A stretch of DNA of 34,445 bases. It comes from ZC4RG20 sp964518995 (GTDB lineage Bacteria > Pseudomonadota > Gammaproteobacteria > Steroidobacterales > Rariloculaceae). The translations under genes and the position numbers were made by a program. This document shows, in pieces, positions 15,282-23,634 of the stretch. The notes under the pieces are model-generated. The model worked only from the letters and a program-made list of their open reading frames with translations. It made no database searches and had not been told where the DNA came from. The stretch is taken from the NCBI GenBank assembly GCA_964518995.1, contig CAZFJU010000011.1, positions 1-34,445 of the forward strand. Reading direction: 5' to 3'. Position 1 is the first letter of the stretch, and every line of letters begins with the position of its first letter.

Positions 15282-17603
15282 TCAGGACTTCGCGCGTCGC
15301 TCCGCAATGGTGCTGATCAGCTCGCGCAGCGCGCTGATCTCGACCGGTTTGACGAAGTGATACTCGAACCCCTCTTCGCGCGAACGGTGACGATCGGCAT
15401 CTTGTCCCCAGCCCGTGACAGCAACGAGCACCGGCAGGTCGCCGCCGTGGGCCTGCTGACGAAGCCGATGGGCGACCTCGTAGCCGCTCATCTGCGGCAT
15501 GCCGATGTCCAGCATGACGATGTCCGGACGAAACTTCTCGAAGACTTCGAGCGCCGCCATGCCGTCGTAGACCGTGACGACATCCTGCCCGATCGCCTCG
15601 AGCAACAAATGCAGGCTGTCGGCGGCGTCCTTGTTGTCGTCGACGATTAGTAGCCTGAGTCGTTGGGCGTCGCGGGCCGGATCGCTTCGCGGCGGCGGCA
15701 CGCCTTCGGCGCGATCTTTGTCGAGCGGCAGCCGAACGATCACCTCGGTGCCGCGGCCGACGCCTTCGCTGCGGGCTTGCACCATGCCGCCATGCAGCTC
15801 GACGATGCGCCGGACCAGAGTCAGCCCGATCCCGAGCCCGCCTTGACCGGGCACGGACTCCGGACTGATTTGCGTGAACAGATCGAAAATCGTCTCGAGG
15901 TCATCGGGATCGATACCGCGGCCCGTATCACTGACGCGGATCTCGATATCGTCGGTGCCGCGCTGCTTGACCGTCAACGTGATGCGGCCGCCCGGCAGCG
16001 TGAACTTCGCGGCGTTGTTCAGCAGATTCACGACGACCTGCGTGAGGCGCATCGAGTCGCCTCTCAGCGGCAGAGTTCGCGACGGCGCGTCGACGTCGAG
16101 GTGCTGCCCCTGCGCGTCGATCAGCGGCCGCACGGCCTCGACGGCGCGCGCCAGCACCGTGCCGATATCGACCGCTTCCATGTTGATCGCGAATTTGCCC
16201 CGAGCGATGCGGTTGACATCGAGGAACTCGTCGATGATGCGCGTCAGCAACGCGCTTTGGCGGTCGATCGTCTGCCGCATCGATTCGAGCACTGGATCGC
16301 CAAGCCCTTTACGCCCCATGAGCTCGACGGCATTGCGGATCGGCGCGAGCGGGTTTCTGAGCTCGTGCGCGAGCATCGCGATGAATTCCTGCGTGCGCTG
16401 TGCGCGGTCGGCGAGCGCCTCGGCGTGACGCCGCTGCGTCAGATCCTGCATTACGTTCGCAAAGCCATAGGGTCGCCCGTCGGCGTCATACAGCGCAGTG
16501 ATCACGCTGCTCGCCCAAAACAGCGTGCCGTCCTTGCGCGCGCGCCAGCCTTCGTCCGCGACGCGCCCTTCGTCACGCGCCACGGACACGTGCTTCCATG
16601 GCTTGTGCGCGGCCAGATCCTCCGACGTGTAAAAGTGGGAGAAGTGCTTGCCGAGGATTTCGTGGGAGGCGTAGCCGCTGATACGCTCTGCGCCGCCGTT
16701 CCAGCTGCTGACGAAACCGTTGCGGTCGAGCATGAGAATCGCATAATCGTCCACGCCCTCGACGAGCAGCCGGAAGCGTTCTTCGCTTTGGGTGAGGGCC
16801 TGCTCCTGACGCCGGCGCTCGGTCAGATCACGCGTAATTTTGGTGAAGCCGACCAGCTCGCCAGTCGGCGCACGCAGCGCCGTGAGAATGACGTTTGCCC
16901 AGAACGGCGAGCCGTCCTTGCGGATGCGCCAGCCTTCGTCTTCGAACCGGCCTTCCATGCGGGCGACATGCAGCTCGTGCTCGGGCCACGCGGCTTTCAG
17001 CGCTTCGGGAGGATAGAAGCGCGACAGGTGCGAGCCGATGATCTCGTCGGGTTCGTAGCCAGTGATCTGCCGCGCGCCGGTATTCCACGTGGTGACGATA
17101 CCGTCGGGGCTCAGCATGAAAATCGCGTAATCGGCGACATGCTCGACCAGCGTGCGGAAGCGTTCCTCGCTCTGTCGAAGCGCGGCTTCCTGCTCGCGGC
17201 GCTCGGAGAGATCGCGCGTGACCTTGGCGAAGCCGAGCAACTCGCCGTCTTCGTCGCGCAGCGCCGTGATCACGACGTTGGCCCAAAACTGGGAGCCGTC
17301 CTTGCGCAGGCGCCACGACTCGTCCTCGAAACGACCGTCGGCGGCCGCACGCGTGAGCTCATAGTCCGGCCAGCCGCGCTCGACTTGCGCGCGCGGATAG
17401 AACACCGAGAAATGCTGGCCGACGATCTCGTCGTGCGTATACCCCTTGATCGCTTGCGCGCCCTGGTTCCAGCTCACAACGTGCCCCGCCGGGTCGAGCA
17501 TGAATATCGCGTAGTCGCGGACGGACTCGACCAGGAGACGGAACAGTCGTCCGTCCTCGATGGACGGCAGCACGCTTGCCGACGTCATGTAGCGGTTAGT
17601 CAT
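15282..17603 (-). CDS. Hybrid sensor histidine kinase: PAS-PAS-PAS-HisKA-HATPase-REC
   Basis: 773 residues from ATG at 17603; no convincing ribosome site, and ATG 17588 is possible. There is no signal peptide or membrane segment, so it is a cytosolic sensor. Three PAS/PAC units lie at about 19-131, 145-257 and 271-388, each with the pattern DYAI-ML-(D/S)P/RNG, GY-(T/E/A)-EI, KDG-FWA and a closing DL(S/T)xRR; they are similar enough to be recent tandem copies. HisKA follows with H413 in LAHELRNP, then HATPase_c with NLLNNAAKF, DTGRGI and GGLGIGLTLV, all intact. The C-terminal receiver has LIVDD, phosphoacceptor D699 and K752. The ligand is unknown. It is tail to tail with the ABC/receiver fusion, 4 nt between stops, so the two may function together. 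Confidence 0.93.
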   Translation of the reverse strand: MTNRYMTSASVLPSIEDGRLFRLLVESVRDYAIFMLDPAGHVVSWNQGAQAIKGYTHDEIVGQHFSVFYPRAQVERGWPDYELTRAAADGRFEDESWRLRKDGSQFWANVVITALRDEDGELLGFAKVTRDLSERREQEAALRQSEERFRTLVEHVADYAIFMLSPDGIVTTWNTGARQITGYEPDEIIGSHLSRFYPPEALKAAWPEHELHVARMEGRFEDEGWRIRKDGSPFWANVILTALRAPTGELVGFTKITRDLTERRRQEQALTQSEERFRLLVEGVDDYAILMLDRNGFVSSWNGGAERISGYASHEILGKHFSHFYTSEDLAAHKPWKHVSVARDEGRVADEGWRARKDGTLFWASSVITALYDADGRPYGFANVMQDLTQRRHAEALADRAQRTQEFIAMLAHELRNPLAPIRNAVELMGRKGLGDPVLESMRQTIDRQSALLTRIIDEFLDVNRIARGKFAINMEAVDIGTVLARAVEAVRPLIDAQGQHLDVDAPSRTLPLRGDSMRLTQVVVNLLNNAAKFTLPGGRITLTVKQRGTDDIEIRVSDTGRGIDPDDLETIFDLFTQISPESVPGQGGLGIGLTLVRRIVELHGGMVQARSEGVGRGTEVIVRLPLDKDRAEGVPPPRSDPARDAQRLRLLIVDDNKDAADSLHLLLEAIGQDVVTVYDGMAALEVFEKFRPDIVMLDIGMPQMSGYEVAHRLRQQAHGGDLPVLVAVTGWGQDADRHRSREEGFEYHFVKPVEISALRELISTIAERRAKS

Positions 17604-17871
17604 GGCTGTCGCTGAGGGTCCTCTGTCGCGCTCGCGACTGAAGTGGCAGACGGATTGCCGCCGAAACGAGCGCAGCGCAGGCCGCGTGGTGTCCTCGACG
17701 TACTCGGCCCGGGCGCCCGCCGCGGGCCCGAAGTGCCGCAAACGGGCCGGCGCCGACGGACAGTTTAGTGGCCTGCCGCCCAGGAAATCCACCAAGCGGC
17801 TGCGCACCGCGAAGTTTCCTGTGCCCGAGCTCACGGGCAGAATGGCGCCGACCGCCGGCGAGGCTTAGACC

Positions 17872-20274
17872 ATGAACGCTCGAATTTTCCTGCCGCTGCT
17901 CGTCCTGCTGCTCGCCAGCGGCTGTGCGGCGCTGATCTACCAGGTCGTCTGGTTCCAGCTTCTCGGGCTGGTAATCGGCGCGTCCGCACCCTCTGTAGGC
18001 GTGCTGTTAGGCATTTTCATGGGCGGACTGTGCATCGGCAGTCTGCTATTGCCGCGGTGGATCGATCTCGAGCGGCACCCGTTGCAGGTCTTCGCGCTGC
18101 TCGAGGCGGGCATCGGCTTGGGCGGATGGGGCGTGCTGCATGCGCTGCCGGGCGTCGAACAGGTCTACCTCATGCTCGCGAGCACCGGTGGCGCAGGGAT
18201 CATCGTGCGCGCGTTCATCGCCGCCCTGTGCCTGCTGCCCGCCACTATTCTGATGGGCGCGACGCTGCCGGCAATCGCACGCATGGTCCGGCCCGGCGTC
18301 GAGGGCGGAGCGCGACTCGGCGCATTCTATGCCGCGAACATTGTCGGCGGTGTCGTCGGCAGCGTCTGGGCCGGCTTTTACCTGCTGCGCGTTTACGATA
18401 CCGCGGTGGCGACCTACGTGGCGGCGGGGCTCAACGCGACCACGGCCGCCGTCGCGGTCGCGTTAGCGCTGTTCGTGCCGCGGCCGGCGGAGCCGATGTC
18501 CGCGCCCGCCGGCGCGCGGCTGCGTTTCGCGCCATCGGTGTGGCCGATCTATCTGACGATCGGCTTGTCGGGCATGACCGCGCTTGCCGCCGAGGTGCTG
18601 TGGACGCGGCATCTCGCCTTGCTGTTCGGGCCGACGGTCTATGCCTTCGCGGCAATCCTTGCGGTTTTTCTGCTCGGCCTCGGTCTCGGCAGCGGCGCCG
18701 GGGCGTTTCTCGCGCGCCGCATCGATCCGGCGGTCGCGCTCGCGGCGTGCCAAGGGCTGCTGTGCGCGGCGATCGCTTGGGCCGCATGGACCGCCGCGCG
18801 CATGCTGCCGTACTGGCCGCTCGACGTCACGTTGCCGACGGCGTCGCCGACCATGCTGCTGCAGATCGATTTGCTGCGCGCCGCCTGGATGCTGTTACCC
18901 GCGGCCGTGCTGTGGGGGGCAAGCTTCCCGCTTGCGCTCGCGGCCGCCGCCTCCCGTGTGCGTCTCGAGCCCGGCGCGCTGATGGGCGGGCTGTACGCTG
19001 CCAATACCTTCGGCGCAATCGGCGGGGCATTGCTGACGAGCACGGTACTGGTCGTCGCCGTCGGCGGCCGAGGGACCCAGCAACTGATGATAGTCGCGTC
19101 GATGTGCGCCGGCGTCCTCGCGCTCGTCGCGGCGGCACGTCGGCGCAGGCGGCGACCGGTCCACCTGCTGCTCGCCGGCGCCGCGGCCGCCGGCGCCGTC
19201 GTGCTGGTGCGCAGCGTGCCGGCCGTTCCGCCGGAGGTCGTCGCGTACGGCCGGTTTACGCCGACGCGCGGCATCGGCGCGGATGTGATCCATACGGCCG
19301 AGGGCTGGACGGGGCCGCTCGCCGTGACGCGCGAAGCCGATGGCATGTTGACGTATCACAGCGCCGGGAAGCCGCAGGCGTCCAGCTATCCGCAGGACAT
19401 GCGGTTGCAGCGGATGCTCGGGCATCTGGCTACGCTCGCCGCTGCAACGCCGGAACGAGTGCTCGTCATCGGGCTCGGCGCCGGCGTCACGGCGGGCGCC
19501 GTCAGCGTCGACCCGGCGGCGGAGCGCATCGTGGTCGCAGAGATCGAACCGCGCGTGCGCGAGATCGCCGCGGAGTACTTTCGCGCGCAGAACCAGGGCG
19601 TCGTCGACAACCCGAAGGTCGACTTGCGCTTCGACGACGGCCGGCATTATCTCGCGACGAGCGGCCAGACCTTCGATGTCATCACATCCGATCCGCTCGA
19701 TCCCTGGGTGCGCGGTGCGGCCACCCTCTATACACGCGAGTTCTGGCAGCTCGTGCGCTCGCGGCTGAACCCTGGCGGGGTGGTCACCGTGTTCGTGCAG
19801 CTCTATGAGAGCACCGAGGCCGCGGTGAAGAGCGAGATCGCGACGTTCTTCGATGTCTTTCCGGACGGCGCCGTGTTTGCCAATACGGTGCGCGGCGCCG
19901 GTTACGACGTGGTGCTGCTGGCCCGCGCGGACGAGACGCCGATCGACATCGACCGCGTCGCGGCGCGGCTCGCGCGTCCGGAGTACGCGCGCGTTGCGGC
20001 GTCGCTGCGCGAGGTCGGCTTCCGCTCGGCGACGGATCTGCTCGGCACGTACTCAGGCGGCCGTGCGGATCTCGCAGAGTGGCTGGCCGATGCCGAGATC
20101 AACACCGACCGGAATCTACGTCTGCAATACCTGGCAGGTGCCGGGCTGAATGACTACCGCGCAGACGAGATCTTCATGCGCATGACCGCCGGCGGCGTTG
20201 CGTTTCCGGAGAGCCTCTTTAGCGGCTCGCCGGCGTCGCTGGCCGCGCTGCGGCGCGCGCTGAACGCACGCTAG
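17872..20274 (+). CDS. Membrane protein with C-terminal spermidine-synthase-like domain (fused MFS/spermidine synthase type)
   Basis: 800 residues. The first about 430 residues contain about twelve hydrophobic segments, opening with LPLLVLLLASGCAALIYQVVW, a start typical of the fused MFS/spermidine-synthase family. The C-terminal part (about 455-690) is an aminopropyltransferase/methyltransferase Rossmann fold: VLVIGLGAGVTAGAV (SAM-type binding loop), VVAEIEPRVREIAAEYF, DLRFDDGRHYL, and ITSDPLDPW in the place of the catalytic Asp loop, followed by LYTREFWQLVRSRLNPGGV. Whether it makes spermidine or acts on another amine is unknown. The 268-nt region upstream, shared with the divergent kinase, holds no gene I can support. 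It ends 10 nt from the stop of the convergent operon's last gene. Confidence 0.85.
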   Translation: MNARIFLPLLVLLLASGCAALIYQVVWFQLLGLVIGASAPSVGVLLGIFMGGLCIGSLLLPRWIDLERHPLQVFALLEAGIGLGGWGVLHALPGVEQVYLMLASTGGAGIIVRAFIAALCLLPATILMGATLPAIARMVRPGVEGGARLGAFYAANIVGGVVGSVWAGFYLLRVYDTAVATYVAAGLNATTAAVAVALALFVPRPAEPMSAPAGARLRFAPSVWPIYLTIGLSGMTALAAEVLWTRHLALLFGPTVYAFAAILAVFLLGLGLGSGAGAFLARRIDPAVALAACQGLLCAAIAWAAWTAARMLPYWPLDVTLPTASPTMLLQIDLLRAAWMLLPAAVLWGASFPLALAAAASRVRLEPGALMGGLYAANTFGAIGGALLTSTVLVVAVGGRGTQQLMIVASMCAGVLALVAAARRRRRRPVHLLLAGAAAAGAVVLVRSVPAVPPEVVAYGRFTPTRGIGADVIHTAEGWTGPLAVTREADGMLTYHSAGKPQASSYPQDMRLQRMLGHLATLAAATPERVLVIGLGAGVTAGAVSVDPAAERIVVAEIEPRVREIAAEYFRAQNQGVVDNPKVDLRFDDGRHYLATSGQTFDVITSDPLDPWVRGAATLYTREFWQLVRSRLNPGGVVTVFVQLYESTEAAVKSEIATFFDVFPDGAVFANTVRGAGYDVVLLARADETPIDIDRVAARLARPEYARVAASLREVGFRSATDLLGTYSGGRADLAEWLADAEINTDRNLRLQYLAGAGLNDYRADEIFMRMTAGGVAFPESLFSGSPASLAALRRALNAR

Positions 20275-20284
20275 CCCCGCGGAC

Positions 20285-21163
20285 TCAAGCGGGCGGCGGC
20301 GGCGTGCGGCACGGCGTAGGGTTCCAGCCGTCACCGTTCGCCTCGAGCCTGAAGTGCGTGCTGGTGTAGAACGGCTCATTGAGATAGCGCGGATCTTCTA
20401 CGACCGTGACGACGAGCAGCCAGACGTCACCGTTCGGATGCTCCGGGAGACGATGGAAGTACTCGGTGATCGACGCGTCCTCGCTATAGGGCACGCCGTT
20501 CTTGCGCAGGTAACCTTCGCGGAACTGGGTTGTGACGACGCGCAGCGCGCCGCCGTCGCTGATCGAGCTTGGCGGCGGCGGGCCGCCGCGGAGCCCCCGG
20601 CCGCCGCCGCCGGCCGCAATCGTCCCGGTGCTGTTGCCGATCTGCGCGCGCACTGGCGCGCCCGAGCCCGGCGGCGGGCGTTCCCACTCCGCGACGGAGT
20701 AGCCCTGCCAGCTGCGCTCGTCGTCGGCGGGAAGGGTGAGCGGATCGAAATGCAGCCGCCGCGTTTGCGTGCCGGCGTCGAAGTCGATTCGTAACGTGTC
20801 GGCGTTTTCCCACGAGATATTGAGCCGCCCGGGCTGACGCATGATGCCGCCGACGCCGAACGCCTTGCACTCGAGCCCGGCGGCCTCGTCCGCGGCGAGA
20901 TCCCAGCCGTCCGCGATGCGCCGGCCCTCGGCGCTCAGCGGCACGCTTTCGTAGTCGCCGGGGCGGGGCGTCGCCATGCGATGCCGCCAGTCCTCGGTGA
21001 CGACGGCGACCCAGTAACCGGTCAAGTCGATCGGCGCGCCGTCGCGCGCGGAAGTCGGCGCAGGGCCCCGCTGAGCGCCGCTTTCGAGCGGCAGGAGCGA
21101 CGCGGCGAGCAGCAGCATCGTGGTGACGGGGGCAAAGGAATGCGAGCGGCGTGATGAAATCAT
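20285..21163 (-). CDS. Exported protein of unknown function, paralogue of the product at 22095-22937
   Basis: 292 residues from ATG at 21163, which overlaps the stop of the metallo-hydrolase gene in an ATGA; the longer frame to 21832 is rejected. Residues about 10-30 are a signal peptide (VTTMLLLAASLLPLESGAQ). The mature part starts DLTGYWVAVVTEDW and shares an ordered set of features with the product at 22095-22937: a G-W start, VPLSAEGRR, a single early Cys, a GYSVAEWE block, LRVVTTQFREGYLRKNGVPYS, EYFHRL, and DPRYLNEPFYTS. A Gly/Pro-rich loop (about 190-205) is special to this copy. No enzyme motif is recognised. It is the last gene of a four-gene operon of exported proteins and may be a binding or accessory protein in the periplasm. 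Confidence 0.75.
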   Translation of the reverse strand: MISSRRSHSFAPVTTMLLLAASLLPLESGAQRGPAPTSARDGAPIDLTGYWVAVVTEDWRHRMATPRPGDYESVPLSAEGRRIADGWDLAADEAAGLECKAFGVGGIMRQPGRLNISWENADTLRIDFDAGTQTRRLHFDPLTLPADDERSWQGYSVAEWERPPPGSGAPVRAQIGNSTGTIAAGGGGRGLRGGPPPPSSISDGGALRVVTTQFREGYLRKNGVPYSEDASITEYFHRLPEHPNGDVWLLVVTVVEDPRYLNEPFYTSTHFRLEANGDGWNPTPCRTPPPPA

Positions 21164-22098
21164 CGGCTTTCGATCTTGGGTTGCAGGTCGCGGTAGACCG
21201 CCTCGACGAACGCGGCCGTCGTCCACGGGCCTCCTTCGTCGCCGTACCGCGGGTCGTAATCCAGCGACGGGCCGGCGTCGAGCACCTCTTCGAGCGACAT
21301 CCCTTGCTCCAGCATGTGGTGGATTCGGTCGCGGATGAATAGCGTCATGTCCCGATACTCGACGACATCGGCCTCGTCCGACAGCCGGCCATGGCCCGGG
21401 ATCACGTACGTGCCGCCATCCTGCAGGTACGCCGGCACGGTGAGATCGAGGATCAGGTTGAGGCCCTCGATGAAACCGTCGATGCCGCCCCCTGCACGGG
21501 CGTCGACGACCGGATAGTGGGTCGTCGAAAACAGACCGCCGGCCACCACGACATCCGAGCCGCGAAAGTGCACGATCACGTCGCCGTCCGTATGCGCACC
21601 CGGCACGTGATAGATGAAGACCGCCTCGCCGTTGAAGTAGAAGTCGCGCCGGTCCTCGAAGAACGTGGTGAGCGGCAGCGCGCTGACCGGTACGCCGGCA
21701 TCGGACATGCGCGTCAGCACCCGCTCGTGGGCGATGATCGCGGCCGGATTGCCGTTGACGGTGATGCCGGCTTGCGAGACCGTCTCGTTGCCGCCCGTGT
21801 GATCCGCATGCATGTGCGTATTGATGATCCACCGGATTGGCCCGTCGGACAGCCGGCGGATGGCGGCGAGCACCTCGTCGCTATACTCGGCAACGCCGGT
21901 ATCGACGACGAGCACGCCGTCGTCGCCGACCTGCACCGCGACATTGGCGCCGGCGCCGACCAGCATGTGCACGTTACCTTGCACGTGCATCGTCTCGACG
22001 GCGCGCTGCGCGAGGGCCGCGTCGACGGACCACCCGGCGAGCAGGAGGCCGAGCGGCAACGGCAGCGCGAGGGCGCGGGCTCTGCTCGGGACGCTCAT
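21160..22098 (-). CDS. Exported metallo-beta-lactamase-fold hydrolase
   Basis: 312 residues with a signal peptide (core LALPLPLGLLLAGWSVDAALA, residues about 9-30). The fold is shown by GVLVVDTG, the metal motif THMHADH (H95, H97, D99, H100), H169 in PGAHTDGD and H236 in VIPGHG. The position that usually carries the metal-bridging Asp (GD) reads GG at 187-188 in VVVAGGLFSTTHYPV. Beta-lactamases of class B also lack this Asp, so activity is possible, but with altered metal binding. The start overlaps the stop of the upstream gene (ATGA at 22095-22098) and the stop overlaps the next start (ATGA at 21160-21163), so translation is coupled on both sides. Substrate unknown. Confidence 0.88.
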   Translation of the reverse strand: MSVPSRARALALPLPLGLLLAGWSVDAALAQRAVETMHVQGNVHMLVGAGANVAVQVGDDGVLVVDTGVAEYSDEVLAAIRRLSDGPIRWIINTHMHADHTGGNETVSQAGITVNGNPAAIIAHERVLTRMSDAGVPVSALPLTTFFEDRRDFYFNGEAVFIYHVPGAHTDGDVIVHFRGSDVVVAGGLFSTTHYPVVDARAGGGIDGFIEGLNLILDLTVPAYLQDGGTYVIPGHGRLSDEADVVEYRDMTLFIRDRIHHMLEQGMSLEEVLDAGPSLDYDPRYGDEGGPWTTAAFVEAVYRDLQPKIESR

Positions 22099-22937
22099 GG
22101 CTCCTGCCCGCCCATCAATGCCTCGACCATCGGCAGATACTCGGGATAAGTGGCTTCCGCTCCGGCCCAGACGGCTTCGAACGGCAGCCCGAACTTATCG
22201 GCGAAGTCGCGAATGAACGGATTTTCGCCCGGCAGATAGTGGGGCACCTCGTTCTTCGGTTTCGGCACCTCCATCGCGTACTCGCAGTTGTAGAGCCAAT
22301 TCTGATTGCCGCGCTCCATCAGCACGAACTCCTGGCTCGTGATGTAGGGCTCCGTGAGGTAATCCGGATCGGTGACGATGGTGACGTGCGACAGCAGATT
22401 GCCGCGGCGAATGTAGTGCTCGACCATGGTCGTGCGGTCGCTGCTCGGAATGCCGCTGCGCCGATAGAACTCTTTCTTGATGTGGGTCGTCGTCACCGTG
22501 AGGATGTCGCCGTGCCATTCGCCGGTCGAGAAGCCCATGAACGTATGCGGCGCATATTCCGGTGGATGCTCGCGGCCATCCATCCAGATAGTGCGCCACT
22601 GCTGGTAAGTCCCGAGATACTTGCGGTAGCCGATGATCTCCTGCGAAGCGGGGTCCTTTTCCTCCCAGATGCGGAACTGCAGCGGCCCGCGGTAGATATG
22701 CGGCGCGTTGTAGGGCTGGCACTGGTGCTCGAGCACAGCGACACGCGTGACGTCGAACGCCTCCGCGTAACGGCGCGCCGCATCGTTGAGCGGGACCCCG
22801 GTGAAGTCGCCCTGCACGTCGCCCGGCACACGATCGAGGAAGTCCTCGTGATAGCGGCCGGCCCATTCGCCGGAAATGCTGAGCTGCGCGACGGCGGGGC
22901 CGGCGGCGACCAGCAACAGGAACGTCAGCGCACGCAT
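22095..22937 (-). CDS. Exported protein of unknown function, paralogue of the product at 20285-21163
   Basis: 280 residues. Residues 1-17 are a short signal peptide (MRALTFLLLVAAGPAVA). The mature protein begins SISGEWAGRYHEDF and contains VPLNDAARRYAEAF, an early Cys in LEHQCQPY, a GFSTGEWHGDILTVTTTHIKKEF block, RSGIPSSDRTTMVEHYIRR and DPDYLTEPYITSQEF. The last blocks match the sister protein in order and spacing. A pair of Cys (about 73 and 219) could form a disulphide. I recognise no catalytic signature. It starts 12 nt after the DUF6152 stop and is joined to the metallo-hydrolase gene by an ATGA overlap. Confidence 0.75.
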   Translation of the reverse strand: MRALTFLLLVAAGPAVAQLSISGEWAGRYHEDFLDRVPGDVQGDFTGVPLNDAARRYAEAFDVTRVAVLEHQCQPYNAPHIYRGPLQFRIWEEKDPASQEIIGYRKYLGTYQQWRTIWMDGREHPPEYAPHTFMGFSTGEWHGDILTVTTTHIKKEFYRRSGIPSSDRTTMVEHYIRRGNLLSHVTIVTDPDYLTEPYITSQEFVLMERGNQNWLYNCEYAMEVPKPKNEVPHYLPGENPFIRDFADKFGLPFEAVWAGAEATYPEYLPMVEALMGGQEP

Positions 22938-22949
22938 GCCCGCGGCGCC

Positions 22950-23354
22950 TTAGTTGAACGTTTCGCCGGGGCGGCGGCCCCAATCGAACCCGTCGGCGTT
23001 CCGGCGCAGGTAGAGCATCCGCACCCGGTAATCGCTCGCGTTGCGGCCCGGATTGCCGGTAATCGTGACGACATCGCCGGGGCGCAGCGTCTGGTTGGTG
23101 ACGCCTTGCCCCGACAGCTGGCCGGCGCCGCCCCATTCGACCGCCCAACGGCGAAGCTCACCGTTCTCGTCCGGCGCCTCGACGTGCACGAACGAATGCG
23201 GGTTGCGAAACAGGAATTGCAGCAGCCTGCCTTCGATCTCGATCGTGCGATCCTCGAAGTAGGTGGCCGTGAACGAATGGTGGGCGTCTGCCCGGACGAT
23301 GCCGAGCACGGCGAGGACGAGCGCGGGGATCGCGACTCTGAGCGCAGAAGCCAT
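22950..23354 (-). CDS. Exported DUF6152-family protein
   Basis: 134 residues; GGGGGAG 6 nt before the ATG gives a firm start. Residues 1-24 are a signal peptide (VAIPALVLAVLGIVRADA). The predicted mature protein begins HHSFTATYFEDRTIEIEG, the hallmark start of DUF6152, followed by FRNPHSFVHVEA and GDVVTITGNPGRNASDYRVRM, a small beta-rich OB-like layout. The family is common in proteobacteria next to exported proteins of unknown role. The early His residues could bind metal, which is only an inference. It is the first gene of the four-gene minus-strand operon that runs to 20285. Confidence 0.8.
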   Translation of the reverse strand: MASALRVAIPALVLAVLGIVRADAHHSFTATYFEDRTIEIEGRLLQFLFRNPHSFVHVEAPDENGELRRWAVEWGGAGQLSGQGVTNQTLRPGDVVTITGNPGRNASDYRVRMLYLRRNADGFDWGRRPGETFN

Positions 23355-23372
23355 TATTCTCTCCCCCGAAAG

Positions 23373-23402
23373 GCCGCGGCACCCGCGGCTCGGTCGATTC
23401 TA
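23373..23402 (-). promoter_or_regulatory. Possible -10 element and leader hairpin of the exported-protein operon
   Basis: On the minus strand a TAGAAT (complement of 23397-23402) lies 43 nt before the DUF6152 start. No good -35 is seen at 16-18 nt. Between it and the ribosome site lies a perfect 7-bp hairpin with a 3-nt loop, GCCGCGG-CAC-CCGCGGC on the plus strand at 23373-23389, which would sit in the mRNA leader. Confidence 0.3.
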
Positions 23403-23496
23403 CAACGGGTTGCGCGTGCATGCGACGCGTGATCGGCGCGACCACGCGGGCGCGAAGGGGCGGCGCAAGGGCAATAGATCGGACCCCTCGAATCCG

Positions 23497-23526
23497 TTGA
23501 CCGCCGCGGGCGCGACTGCCTATGCT
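23497..23526 (+). promoter_or_regulatory. Probable sigma-70-type promoter of pyrB
   Basis: TTGACC at 23497-23502 (5 of 6 to consensus) and TATGCT at 23521-23526 (4 of 6) are separated by 18 nt. They stand 108 nt before the GTG start at 23635, leaving a leader of about 100 nt. It is the best promoter match I found in the window. Confidence 0.45.
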
Positions 23527-23634
23527 GACGGGCTGATTCCGCCCCGCTGCGCGCGGAAGATCGATCAGGGACCGGCCGCCCGCCGCGAGCGCACCGTGAA
23601 GCTCGGGCGGCCCTCGAGCGCGAGGAGCCTCCGC

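Noticed and set aside
17604..17834. Extension of the histidine kinase upstream of 17603
   Set aside because: Low-complexity Arg/Ala sequence without PAS features; treated as leader.
21164..21832. Extension of the last exported-protein gene into the metallo-hydrolase gene
   Set aside because: It is the other frame of the metallo-hydrolase gene; the ATGA overlap and signal peptide fix the start at 21163.
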